NCBI RefSeq assembly: GCF_000429925.1
Contig: NZ_KE386986.1
Coordinates: 1 to 64,000, forward strand
DNA length: 64,000 nucleotides
From: Desulfatirhabdium butyrativorans DSM 18734
GTDB taxonomy: Bacteria > Desulfobacterota > Desulfobacteria > Desulfobacterales > Desulfatirhabdiaceae
Direction of reading: 5' to 3'
A program made the position numbers and the translations under genes. Under the pieces are notes generated by a model. The model ran no database searches. It had not been told where the DNA came from and worked only from the letters and a program-made list of their open reading frames with translations. Of this stretch, positions 1 through 7,609 are shown one piece after another; the stretch's first letter is position 1; the number at the start of each line of letters is the position of its first letter.

Positions 1-1
1 A

Positions 2-64
2 CGTCCAAGGACTCGCTATCCGGTGGCTGGCTATGCCTTCCGGGATGGGCTTCTCACCCACTAA
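2..64 (+). other. possible 3' end of an upstream gene
   Basis: Frame 2 is open from the window edge to a TAA at 62-64 and could be the tail of a gene whose body lies outside the window. Frame 1 is also open, ending in a TGA that overlaps the cheD ATG. Neither tail is recognisable, and the choice between them cannot be made from about 20 to 34 codons. Confidence 0.2.
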
Positions 65-101
65 AACACGCGACCTTGCCCGGCCGCACTAGGAAAACAT
101 T

Positions 102-575
102 ATGAATCATATCGTGGCGGTTGGAGATATGAAAATCGGCATGAATTCGGATGTCCTGGTGACGCATGCGCTCGGCAGTTGCCTGGGACTGATGGTTTAT
201 GACCCGGTAGCGAGAGTCGGCGGGCTGCTGCATGCCATGTTGCCCTTATCCAAGATCAATCCCCAGAAGGCTTCCGAAAACCCCTACATGTTTGTCGATA
301 CAGGCGTGCCGGAGCTGTTTCGCCAGTTATATGAAATCGGCGGCCAGAAGAGCCGGATGGTCGTGAAAGCGGCCGGATGCGGTCAACCGCTGGGAAACAG
401 CGAAATCTTCAAGATCGGCGAGCGCAACTACACCGTGTTGAAGAAACTGCTGTGGAAGAACAACCTGTTGCTCGAAGCCGAAGATGTCGGCGGTGTGGTC
501 AGCCGCACCGTCTATTTCGATTTGTCAAATGGTCAGGTGCTCGTTTCCAGCAAGGGAGTGAAAACGGAACTGTGA
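102..575 (+). CDS. cheD: CheD chemoreceptor glutamine deamidase
   Basis: CheD deamidates glutamines in methyl-accepting chemotaxis proteins and binds CheC-type phosphatases in the cytoplasm. The 157-residue protein is of normal family length. The catalytic triad known from Thermotoga CheD is at the same positions: Thr21, Cys27 (in the LGSC motif) and His44 (in GGLLHAMLP). The ATG is preceded by AGGAAA. The last codons lie in a 14-bp tandem duplication, and the stop overlaps the GTG of the next gene. It heads a run of chemotaxis genes (HDOD, CheY, CheX, CheB), so it probably tunes receptors together with them. A second cheD lies at 9161. Confidence 0.95.
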   Translation: MNHIVAVGDMKIGMNSDVLVTHALGSCLGLMVYDPVARVGGLLHAMLPLSKINPQKASENPYMFVDTGVPELFRQLYEIGGQKSRMVVKAAGCGQPLGNSEIFKIGERNYTVLKKLLWKNNLLLEAEDVGGVVSRTVYFDLSNGQVLVSSKGVKTEL

Positions 576-585
576 AAACGGAACT
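558..585 (+). repeat. 14-bp perfect tandem duplication at a gene junction
   Basis: The 14-mer GTGAAAACGGAACT occurs twice in a row (558-571 and 572-585). The first copy encodes the last residues of CheD (VKTEL), and the second supplies the GTG start and first codons of the HDOD gene, also read as VKTEL. Since 14 is not a multiple of 3, the duplication moves the ribosome into the downstream frame and creates the GTGA stop/start overlap. Confidence 0.95.
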
Positions 586-1423
586 CTTGGAAACCATTCG
601 AAAGGATGTCGGCAATTTTCCCGGAATGCCGGGTGCTGCATCCAAGCTGCTTGCCCTGCTGAACAATACCGAAACGCCGATGGCCGAAATCGAGGCGATC
701 CTGCGTTATGAACCCGGACTTACGGCCAATGTGCTGCGCCTGGTCAACTCGGCCTATTTCGGGATACCGAGAAAAGTCGGTTCCGTCAGACAGGCCATCC
801 TGTTTATGGGATGGAAACGGCTGACGCAGATGGTCATTGCCTCCTGCGTCAGCGCGGTGATGGACAAGCCGGTATCGGGTTACGATCTGGCACCTGGGGA
901 ATTGTGGCGGCATGCCATTGCCGTGGCCGTTGCTTCGGAAGGACTCGCCAAAATCCTGGAACTCAAGGATGTTGAAGAGATCTTTACGGCCGGCCTGCTG
1001 CACGATGTGGGGAAAATGGTACTGGGCAGGTTTGTGGAAGAGCATCGCATCGATATGGAAGTGGAGCGCTATCGGGACCAGTCCTTCGAAAAAATCGAAA
1101 AGGAAATCTTCGGCATGGACCATGCCGAGGTCGGCGCCCAGATATTGGCCAACTGGGGTCTTCCGGAAGGGCTCGTGCTCGCGGTCCGCTACCATCATGA
1201 ACCGGAAAACAGCCCGAAACCGCTCCCGATGATCGATGTGGTGCATATAGCCGATCTGATCAGCCTGATGATCGGCATTGGGGTTGGAAGGGAAGGGCTT
1301 CAATACGAAGTCAGCCGGGATGTGACCGATCGGTTGCATCTCGAAGCCCATCACCTGGAGCGGGTGGCCAGCCAAACGCTGGAATGGGTACAGTCGTTTA
1401 CGGTTTCTCTCCAGCCCGAGTGA
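572..1423 (+). CDS. HDOD-domain signalling protein
   Basis: A 283-residue HDOD protein (HD-related output domain), a family tied to chemotaxis, c-di-GMP and stress signalling. The typical LVNSAYFG segment lies near residue 65. HD-type residues are kept: a His in WRHA, His-Asp in LLHDVGK, a later His in HAEVG, His-His in YHHEPE and Asp in HIAD. Phosphohydrolase activity is therefore possible, though many HDOD proteins are only scaffolds. GTG at 572 is chosen because it overlaps the cheD stop (GTGA) and keeps the domain intact; longer in-frame extensions would run through cheD. AAGGGAG at 552-558 is a rather distant ribosome site. It is translationally coupled to cheD and followed by cheY-like, cheX-like and cheB genes. 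Confidence 0.85.
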   Translation: MKTELLETIRKDVGNFPGMPGAASKLLALLNNTETPMAEIEAILRYEPGLTANVLRLVNSAYFGIPRKVGSVRQAILFMGWKRLTQMVIASCVSAVMDKPVSGYDLAPGELWRHAIAVAVASEGLAKILELKDVEEIFTAGLLHDVGKMVLGRFVEEHRIDMEVERYRDQSFEKIEKEIFGMDHAEVGAQILANWGLPEGLVLAVRYHHEPENSPKPLPMIDVVHIADLISLMIGIGVGREGLQYEVSRDVTDRLHLEAHHLERVASQTLEWVQSFTVSLQPE

Positions 1424-1470
1424 ATGGGAGAGGGATCGGATATCAAACCTGTTTGCGATGAGGACAACCC

Positions 1471-1857
1471 ATGGGTATGCATATTCTGGTTGTGGATGAC
1501 AGCAGCGTAATGCGGCAGATGATCATCAAGGCGCTGAACATGAGCGGGTTGCCGCTCGGGGAAATCCATCAGGCGGGAAACGGACGGGAAGGACTGGATG
1601 CGCTCGATCAGCACTGGATCGATCTGGTCATCCTCGATATCAATATGCCGGTGATGAACGGCGAGGAAATGATGAACGAAATGAAGAAAACGCCTGCGCA
1701 CCGGGATATTCCGGTTGTCGTGGTGTCCACAGAGGGAAGCGCCACCCGGATTCAGCGGATGCAGGCCCTGGGCGCCCGTTTCGTTCATAAACCGTTTACT
1801 CCGGAATTGATCCGGGACACCATTCAATCCCTTTTGGTTACGGGAGATCAGCCATGA
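1471..1857 (+). CDS. cheY: CheY-like single-domain response regulator
   Basis: A 128-residue stand-alone receiver domain. Visible key residues are the acidic pair Asp9-Asp10, phospho-acceptor Asp56 (in VILDINMP), Ser86/Thr87 at the switch position and Lys107 (in VHKPF). No output domain follows, so it should act by binding the flagellar motor or a partner protein. A second in-frame ATG lies two codons downstream. The stop overlaps the ATG of the cheX-like gene (ATGA), which suggests coupled synthesis of regulator and phosphatase. It could be a CheY that controls motor switching or one of several paralogues; cheA is not in the window. Confidence 0.88.
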   Translation: MGMHILVVDDSSVMRQMIIKALNMSGLPLGEIHQAGNGREGLDALDQHWIDLVILDINMPVMNGEEMMNEMKKTPAHRDIPVVVVSTEGSATRIQRMQALGARFVHKPFTPELIRDTIQSLLVTGDQP

Positions 1858-2324
1858 CGGGCAAGGCACTCAATGCGATTCTGATGGATGTCGCCTCCAA
1901 TACCCTCGAGTCGATGGCCTTCATGTTCTCGACACCGGAAAGCACCGATTTCGATGTGCCCGAAACGGAAGACAACCTCATCGTTTCCGTGGAATTCGAC
2001 GGTCCATTTTCTGGAAGACTTGTCGTACTGGCAGCCGTCGAAACGCTATCCGAGCTGGCCACCAGCATGCTCGGCATCGAAGACGGGGATGTTTCGGCGC
2101 ACCAGAAGGAGGATGCGCTCAAGGAAACACTCAACGTGATTTGCGGCAATTTGCTGCCGCTTGTTGCCGGGAAAGAGGCGGTTTTCAATATCGCTCCGCC
2201 TGTTGCCGTCGGTCGCGTCGAGCTGGAAGCCATGATCCAGATACGGGAGCCGATCGCGAAGGCCATGCTCGGCCTGGATGCCGGTAACTGGATGTTCTGG
2301 TTTTTTCAGACCAATGCCGGGTAA
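1854..2324 (+). CDS. cheX: CheX/CheC-family CheY-P phosphatase-like protein
   Basis: A 156-residue protein of the CheC/CheX/FliY phosphatase superfamily, which removes phosphate from CheY-P. The active-site pattern E-x-x-N is visible in KETLNVICGNLLP near residues 90-102, where Glu and Asn position the attacking water in CheX. A single such motif fits CheX better than the two-site CheC. The start ATG overlaps the stop of the cheY-like gene, so the two are probably made as a regulator-phosphatase pair. CheC-type proteins bind CheD, and cheD sits at the head of this operon. The exact subfamily is inferred. Confidence 0.75.
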   Translation: MTGKALNAILMDVASNTLESMAFMFSTPESTDFDVPETEDNLIVSVEFDGPFSGRLVVLAAVETLSELATSMLGIEDGDVSAHQKEDALKETLNVICGNLLPLVAGKEAVFNIAPPVAVGRVELEAMIQIREPIAKAMLGLDAGNWMFWFFQTNAG

Positions 2325-2366
2325 CTCGTTCTGTCGGCTGCAACATGCATTTGGGGGAATATACCC

Positions 2367-3413
2367 ATGATCAAAGTGCTTATCGTTGATGATTCGGCCA
2401 TTGTTCGAAAGATTCTGACGGAAGAACTCTCCAAATGTCCGGATATTGAAATCGTGGCCACTGCGGTTGATCCGTATGTGGCCAGGGAAAAAATCGCCAA
2501 GCTCCGGCCGGATGTGCTGACACTCGATCTGGAAATGCCGCGAATGGACGGTCTGTCTTTTCTCGCGAAACTCATGCAGCATTACCCGATGCCGGTCGTG
2601 GTTCTGAGCTCGCTGACTCCCAGGAACAGCGAGCTGGCCATTAAGGCGTTGGAGCTGGGTGCCGTCGACGTGCTGGCCAAACCGGGAACGGCCTACTCTA
2701 CCCAGAATGTTGCGCAGCAACTGATCCGAGCTATCCGTGCTGCCGCAACGGCCGTCATCAATCGTCATGACCGTGGTGCGGCAGTTTCGGCGGAAACGCG
2801 CCAGCCATTGGCGAAACTGCTCTCCCAGACTACGCATAAAATCGTCGCCATCGGCGCATCCACCGGGGGTACCAAGGCCATCGAGGAAGTGCTCATCCGG
2901 ATGCCGGCGACCACCCCCGGAACGTTGATCGTTCAGCACATGCCCGAGCATTTCACGACTTCTTTCGCCAAACGGCTCAACGACATCTGCCAGATGGAAG
3001 TGCGGGAGGCCAGAGACAACGAGTTCGTGGCGCCTGGGGTGGCACTGATCGCTCCGGGCAATATGCACATGGTGCTGCAGCGAAGCGGCGGCAATTATCT
3101 CGTCCGGATCAAGAACGGACCGATGGTGCATTACCAGAGACCGAGCGTGGATGTGCTGTTCCAGTCGGTTGCAACCGGGGCAGGCAAAAATGCCGTCGGC
3201 GTGATTTTAACGGGGATGGGTGCGGATGGCGCCAAAGGGCTTTTGCAGATGAAGCAGGCCGGTGCATTCACCATTGCCCAGAGTGAGGCGAGCTGCGTCG
3301 TTTTCGGGATGCCCAAGGAAGCCATCCGGATGGGTGCTGCCGATCGTGTCGTCGATCTGGAAAACATTCCTGCGGCCATCATCGATGCATTGCAGGCGGA
3401 AAGAACATCATGA
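2367..3413 (+). CDS. cheB: CheB receptor methylesterase/deamidase
   Basis: A 348-residue two-domain enzyme that removes methyl groups from receptor glutamates during adaptation. The N-terminal receiver domain has Asp8-Asp9, phospho-acceptor Asp54 and Lys105. A linker of about 30 residues leads to the esterase domain, whose catalytic triad matches the Escherichia coli enzyme: Ser165 (GASTGG), His191 (VQHMPEH) and Asp287 (GMGADGAKG). It closes the chemotaxis block; the methyltransferase CheR is not seen and may lie upstream of the window. The start ATG lies about 40 bp after the cheX stop. Confidence 0.96.
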   Translation: MIKVLIVDDSAIVRKILTEELSKCPDIEIVATAVDPYVAREKIAKLRPDVLTLDLEMPRMDGLSFLAKLMQHYPMPVVVLSSLTPRNSELAIKALELGAVDVLAKPGTAYSTQNVAQQLIRAIRAAATAVINRHDRGAAVSAETRQPLAKLLSQTTHKIVAIGASTGGTKAIEEVLIRMPATTPGTLIVQHMPEHFTTSFAKRLNDICQMEVREARDNEFVAPGVALIAPGNMHMVLQRSGGNYLVRIKNGPMVHYQRPSVDVLFQSVATGAGKNAVGVILTGMGADGAKGLLQMKQAGAFTIAQSEASCVVFGMPKEAIRMGAADRVVDLENIPAAIIDALQAERTS

Positions 3414-3454
3414 GCAAAAGCCACACGACTCCTTTCAGCGCGACGCAGCATCCG

Positions 3455-3479
3455 GCCTTTTTGCGAAGCCGTCAACTTT
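3455..3479 (+). repeat. short dispersed repeat, CTTTTTGCGA family, copy 1
   Basis: The core CTTTTTGCGAAGCCGTCAA recurs in related form at 22408-22432 and 30537-30562. Copy 1 fills most of the short cheB-flgK gap. A 26-codon frame starting in the cheB stop runs through it but looks meaningless. Confidence 0.6.
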
Positions 3480-3503
3480 GCCCATTATAAATCAGGGGGG
3501 CGT

Positions 3504-4901
3504 ATGATCAGCATCAACAACTCGCTCTGGATTGCCAGGGATTCTCTGGTGGCGCATCAGAGCGCCATCGCCGTGACGGGGCAGAATATTTCGAACGTCA
3601 ACACCCCCAATTATTCCAGACAGCGCGTCGTCCTCGAAACCAACCCGCCGATGCCGCTTCCGATGGGGGGGATGATCGGTTCCGGGGTACACGTTCAGGC
3701 GGTTCAGCGCATCTACGACCGGTTCCTGAACGGCAGGCTCAATACCGTTGCCCAGGATCAGGGCCGCTGGGAGGCGCAGCAGCAGACGCTGAATCAGATC
3801 GAAGGCGTTTTTCAGGAAACCGGAGAAACCGGGATTTCCAGCAGGCTCAACGCGTTCTTCAATGCCTGGCAGGATGTGGCGTCAAACCCGTCGGGCTATG
3901 CCGAGCGGCTCTCGCTCGTATCGAAGGCACAGGATCTGGCGCAGGGGCTGAAGCAGTATCGCGATGCCCTCTCCGCCATTCAGCAGACGACGGATCAGCA
4001 GATCCGTGGCGGGGTCGATCGGATCAATTCCCTGGCACAGAACCTGAATGCGCTGAACGATCAGATCGTTCGGATGAAGCAGGTCGGCCAGAACCCGAAC
4101 GACCTGGAAGACAGGCGGGATGCCCTGCTGGGCGAGCTCTCCGGTTATGTGGATTTTACGACAAGCGAATCCGCCGACGGGTTGACGACCGTAACGCTCG
4201 GAGATGGAAAGGTTCTGGTGGGAAAGCCGCCGGAAGGCAAGCTGGTTGCAACGGACAATGCCCAGGGGTTTGCGGATGTGGCATGGGACAGCGATCCGGC
4301 GACACCGATCAGCGATCAGATCGGTTCCGGAAAAATGAAGGGATGGATCGAAAGCCGGGATGTCTTTGCCCAGAACAGCATCGATCGGCTGGACACGCTG
4401 GCAAAGAGTATCATCGATGCCGTCAATGGACTTCACCAGGCGGGCAAGGGGCTGGATGGCGGCATTGGACGGGATTTTTTCACGGGAACCGGCGCCGCCG
4501 ACATGGCGGTGGATCCGGAAATCGAGAAAAACCCGGACCTGGTTGCGGCCGCATCCTCGGATGCCGGCTATGATACCCTTTCTGCAGACAATCAGAATGC
4601 GCTCGCAATATCCGCTCTTCAGGATCAGGCCATGAGCGATCTGGGTTCAGCCGGTACCTTCAGCAATTATATGGCGCAAACCACCGCTCAGGTCGGCCAG
4701 GATGTGCAGTCCGCGACGCAGAACCTGTCTTATCAGCAGTCCATCGTCACGCAATTGAACAACTATCGGGATTCGATTTCCGGGGTTTCGCTCGATGAGG
4801 AAATGGTCAATCTGATCCAGTTTCAGCACGGATATGCCGCTGCAGCCCGGCTGGTGTCCACCGTGAACGAAATGATGCGGGATCTGGTCAACATGGTGTA
4901 G
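3504..4901 (+). CDS. flgK: flagellar hook-filament junction protein FlgK (HAP1)
   Basis: FlgK is exported by the flagellar type III apparatus and forms the first junction layer between hook and filament. The N-terminus has the rod/hook signature (INNSLWIARDSL, then NISNVNTPNYSRQR near residues 28-40). The C-terminus has the matching coiled-coil end (EEMVNLIQFQHGYAAAARL, with a terminal Met-Val). At 465 residues it is shorter than the 547-residue E. coli protein, so the surface-exposed middle domain is reduced. The ATG follows a GGGGGG-type ribosome site. Its usual partner FlgL lies 2.7 kb downstream, separated from it by pilZ and motAB. Confidence 0.95.
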   Translation: MISINNSLWIARDSLVAHQSAIAVTGQNISNVNTPNYSRQRVVLETNPPMPLPMGGMIGSGVHVQAVQRIYDRFLNGRLNTVAQDQGRWEAQQQTLNQIEGVFQETGETGISSRLNAFFNAWQDVASNPSGYAERLSLVSKAQDLAQGLKQYRDALSAIQQTTDQQIRGGVDRINSLAQNLNALNDQIVRMKQVGQNPNDLEDRRDALLGELSGYVDFTTSESADGLTTVTLGDGKVLVGKPPEGKLVATDNAQGFADVAWDSDPATPISDQIGSGKMKGWIESRDVFAQNSIDRLDTLAKSIIDAVNGLHQAGKGLDGGIGRDFFTGTGAADMAVDPEIEKNPDLVAAASSDAGYDTLSADNQNALAISALQDQAMSDLGSAGTFSNYMAQTTAQVGQDVQSATQNLSYQQSIVTQLNNYRDSISGVSLDEEMVNLIQFQHGYAAAARLVSTVNEMMRDLVNMV

Positions 4902-4910
4902 ATTTTTGAT

Positions 4911-5028
4911 TTTCCTGCGAAAGTCGAATATCAGAAGTCAGAAGTCAGAAGTCAGAAGAAAGCGGATGGTTCCCATTTTTTGTAGCTTGCTCTTGCGACT
5001 TTCATTCATCGGGGTGAAATCCCGGTTG
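4911..5028 (+). repeat. dispersed element with heptamer core, copy 1 (inverted copy at 18703-18830)
   Basis: It begins with TTTCCTGCGAAAG, contains four units of TCAGAAG (4931-4958), then AAGAAAGCGGATGG, a T-run, GCGACTTTCAT and GGGGTGAAATCCCGG. The reverse complement of 18703-18830 has the same parts in the same order. That makes it a mobile or duplicated unit of about 120 bp and not chance similarity. Confidence 0.85.
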
Positions 5029-5053
5029 CATGGGGGATTATCGTGATCATACA

Positions 5054-5149
5054 GTAGCCCGGGATTCCATTCCCGGGTTCGACCAGATTCCCCTTCTAAA
5101 ATAGAAAACACGGATTGAATCTCGACCCGGATTTGGAAACCCGGGCTAC
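5054..5149. repeat. imperfect inverted repeat with GTAGCCCGGG arms
   Basis: The arms at 5054-5068 and 5135-5149 match at 14 of 15 bases. An inner CCCGGG pair sits at 5058-5077. The same left-arm sequence reappears at 43694, joined directly to the element listed next, so the two behave as one composite repeat. Confidence 0.7.
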
Positions 5150-5187
5150 ATGTTCATTGCCGGAGGCGGCGACACCGCCATGAGCAT
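5150..5187 (+). repeat. stem-loop repeat ATGTTCAT...ATGAGCAT, copy 1
   Basis: Terminal arms ATGTTCATTG and CATGAGCAT enclose a GGCGGCGAC core. A close copy lies at 43709-43747 with arms ATGTTCAT/ATGAACAT, and a decayed one ends at 59277. Confidence 0.65.
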
Positions 5188-5260
5188 TTGGTCCGTCGAA
5201 TCGCAGCGCAGAGAAGCCGACAAAGGTATCCGTTTGAATGCTTGCTGGATGAGATGCGCG

Positions 5261-5830
5261 ATGAGCGAACTAACGATAGCAACTTCGGATCAACTGGAGC
5301 AGTCCTTTCCGCTGATGTATCAGGATGTGCTGCCTGTGGCGCTGGAGCGCCTTCCGCAAGGCGAGCCCCTGCCCCGGGCGGAGATCGAATCGACACCTGC
5401 AACCGAGCCCGATGCCTTCCGACCCGATGAGCTGGCCGAGGACGGCGTGAGTGAGCTTGTGTGGCGAAAACTCGTTTCGATCGAGAGAAAACTCGATTTT
5501 CTGATGGAAATGATCACCATGGAGCAGCGAACCACAACGGGCTTTTCCTATCTGCCTGTCGTTCTCAATGAATATGGGCTCCGGGTCAAAACGGGGATGG
5601 CGGTATCCGAAAAGGATCGGATGCGTATCCGCGTTCGGATTCCGGTGATACCACCGACATACCTGATGGCTGCGGGGATTGTGACCCGGATACGGGAAGA
5701 GCGGGATGGGCAGAGGGATGTGGTCATCGGGTGGGTCGATTTGGATGATGCAGCCTTGCGCTTGATTCGATTTTATGCGATGAATCGTCAGCGGGAAGTC
5801 ATCCGGAAACAGCGGCAGGAGCGGGTGTGA
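5261..5830 (+). CDS. PilZ-like domain protein
   Basis: A 189-residue cytoplasmic protein. Its C-terminal half resembles a PilZ c-di-GMP-binding domain: a beta-rich segment (LPVVLNEYGLRVKTG, then MRIRVRIP) ends in the helix typical of the family (ALRLIRFYAMNRQREVIRKQ). The canonical RxxxR and D/NxSxxG binding motifs are not clear, so ligand binding is uncertain. ATG 5261 is chosen because the frame upstream of it runs through repeat DNA at 5150-5187; the ribosome site is weak. It lies just upstream of motAB, where PilZ proteins often modulate the motor. Confidence 0.6.
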   Translation: MSELTIATSDQLEQSFPLMYQDVLPVALERLPQGEPLPRAEIESTPATEPDAFRPDELAEDGVSELVWRKLVSIERKLDFLMEMITMEQRTTTGFSYLPVVLNEYGLRVKTGMAVSEKDRMRIRVRIPVIPPTYLMAAGIVTRIREERDGQRDVVIGWVDLDDAALRLIRFYAMNRQREVIRKQRQERV

Positions 5831-5911
5831 TTGATTGCATCCGGGAGGGATGATGGAGAAAAGTGCTCTCGCATGGTACGCAAACTTTGATCAAGGATAG
5901 GATGTCCTGAC

Positions 5912-6775
5912 ATGTTCGTCATCATCGGGATCGTGGTCGTTCTTGGCATGATTGTTGCTGGCTACCTCATGGAGCACGGCAATCTCAGCGTTCTTTTTCA
6001 GCCTGCGGAATTCGTCATCATTTTCGGGGCAGCCATCGGATCGTTCGTCATTTCCAACCCCAAGAAGATCATTTCGGGAACGATCCGGGATGCATTGAAG
6101 GTATTTACGGCGCCGGATATCGGGAAGGCCCAGTACATCGAATTGCTGCTGTGCCTGAACGAGATATTTTTCAAGGTGAAACGGGAAGGGTTTCTTGCAA
6201 TCGAAGCGGACGTGGACAATCCCCACGAGAGCGCTACCTTCACCAAATACAAGAGCGTCATCTCGGATCACCACGTCATGGATTTCATCTGTGATAATTT
6301 TCGAACCATCATCTCGACCAACATGACACCGAGCGAGCTGGAAGACTTGATGGATGTCGATATCGAAGCGCAGCATCATGATCACATGGCTTCATCCGAA
6401 GCCATTACGCGGGTGGCCGATGCCTTGCCCGGACTCGGGATTGTCGCTGCGGTGCTGGGGGTCGTTCTGACCATGGGCAAGATCAGCGAGCCACCGGAAG
6501 TGCTGGGGCACAGCATCGGCTCGGCGCTTGTCGGCACCTTCATCGGTATTCTCTCCTGTTACGGTATCCTGGGGCCCATCGGTACCAATGTGGAACACAA
6601 GGCGAAAGCAAAGGGGAATGTGTTGAATGTCATCAAAATCGCCATTGTATCGACGGCTCAGGGGGCTGCGCCTCAGGCGGCCATTGAATCGGCCCGAAGG
6701 GCCGTTCCGGTGGACAGCCGCCCGGAGTTCAATGAATTTGCCGAGGAATTGAAGAAATGGAAGGACAGCCAGTAA
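5912..6775 (+). CDS. motA: flagellar motor stator protein MotA
   Basis: A 287-residue inner-membrane stator subunit. With MotB it forms the ion channel that powers flagellar rotation. Two N-terminal membrane segments (about residues 2-18 and 30-47) are followed by a cytoplasmic loop of about 120 residues and two more membrane segments, including the conserved DALPGLGIVAAVLGVV stretch near residues 168-183. Length and layout match the family. The 3' end overlaps motB by 19 bp, so the two subunits are translationally coupled. The ion used (proton or sodium) cannot be settled from these residues. Confidence 0.95.
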   Translation: MFVIIGIVVVLGMIVAGYLMEHGNLSVLFQPAEFVIIFGAAIGSFVISNPKKIISGTIRDALKVFTAPDIGKAQYIELLLCLNEIFFKVKREGFLAIEADVDNPHESATFTKYKSVISDHHVMDFICDNFRTIISTNMTPSELEDLMDVDIEAQHHDHMASSEAITRVADALPGLGIVAAVLGVVLTMGKISEPPEVLGHSIGSALVGTFIGILSCYGILGPIGTNVEHKAKAKGNVLNVIKIAIVSTAQGAAPQAAIESARRAVPVDSRPEFNEFAEELKKWKDSQ

Positions 6776-7596
6776 TTGTCAAAAAAGTGAAGAAGGTCGT
6801 TCACGGCGGGCATCATGGCGGCAGTTGGAAGGTGGCCTATGCCGATTTCGTGACCGCCATGATGGCCTTTTTCCTGCTGATGTGGCTCGTCACGATGGTA
6901 TCACCGGAAAAGCGGGCCGGTGTCTCCTATTACTTCAAGCATTTCAACTTGTTTGACAAGGCTGGAATTTCTTTTGTCGATACCAAGATTCCCGTAAAAA
7001 TGAGTCTGGTGGACGATCAGAGGTTCGGCAAGCCGGAAATCGATGAAGAAGGGACGGAGCTTGAAGAACAGCGACGAAAAGCCTTCGAGGATACATTGAA
7101 ACAGGAAATCGAGACACGCCTGGCGGATGTCAAGGACCAGATTCTGGTGGATACCTTCGAAAACGGTGTCCGGGTCGAGATTGTGGAAAAATCCTCGAGC
7201 GCCATGTTTCCGCTGGGAAGCGCCGTGATGACGGACAATGGCAAACGGATTCTGAAAGTCATTGCGGGTGTGCTCAACGGAACCGACAAGAAAATTGCCA
7301 TCGAGGGGCATACCGATGCGCTGGCTTTTTCTTCTTCCACTTACAGCAACTGGGAACTGTCCACGGAGCGGGCATCTGCGGCCCGAAGGGAGCTGGAGCG
7401 GGATGGATTTCCGCCGAGCCGGCTCATGCGGGTGACCGGATTTGCCGATACACAGCCCCTGATCCAGGAAAATGCCAGCGACCCGAGAAACCGTCGCATC
7501 AGTATCCTGATTTTCGATGAACCCAGACCGGTGCGGGTGATTTCCCCCCAGGAAATCAATATCCGGCAAACGATCCAGAACCAGCCAGCACGCTGA
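6757..7596 (+). CDS. motB: flagellar motor stator protein MotB
   Basis: A 279-residue stator subunit. One transmembrane helix near residues 27-47 carries the ion-binding Asp30 (in AYADFVTAMMAFF). A linker follows, then a C-terminal OmpA-like peptidoglycan-binding domain (IEGHTDA, NWELSTERA, RVTGFADTQP) that anchors the stator to the wall. The ATG lies inside the end of motA and is preceded by GAGGAA. The N-terminus is rich in Lys and His (VKKVVHGGHHGG), common in this family. Confidence 0.95.
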   Translation: MEGQPVIVKKVKKVVHGGHHGGSWKVAYADFVTAMMAFFLLMWLVTMVSPEKRAGVSYYFKHFNLFDKAGISFVDTKIPVKMSLVDDQRFGKPEIDEEGTELEEQRRKAFEDTLKQEIETRLADVKDQILVDTFENGVRVEIVEKSSSAMFPLGSAVMTDNGKRILKVIAGVLNGTDKKIAIEGHTDALAFSSSTYSNWELSTERASAARRELERDGFPPSRLMRVTGFADTQPLIQENASDPRNRRISILIFDEPRPVRVISPQEINIRQTIQNQPAR

Positions 7597-7609
7597 AAGG
7601 AGGTCCGGG

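Larger units (their letters stand above)
4902..5260. other. repeat-rich spacer between flgK and pilZ
   Basis: This 359-bp gap holds three stacked repeat elements (4911-5028, 5054-5149 and 5150-5187). An open frame from 5150 joins the pilZ gene in frame, but its first 37 codons are repeat DNA, so it is not taken as coding. No promoter is convincing. Confidence 0.7.

Noticed and set aside
3410-3490. 26-codon frame overlapping the cheB stop
   Set aside because: It runs through the CTTTTTGCGA repeat and has no sign of selection.
5150-5260. N-terminal extension of the PilZ-like protein from 5150
   Set aside because: These codons are the ATGTTCAT stem-loop repeat, also found in non-coding DNA at 43709.
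5860-5911. Sigma-54 promoter upstream of motA (TGGTACG...)
   Set aside because: The -12 GC is missing at the required spacing.
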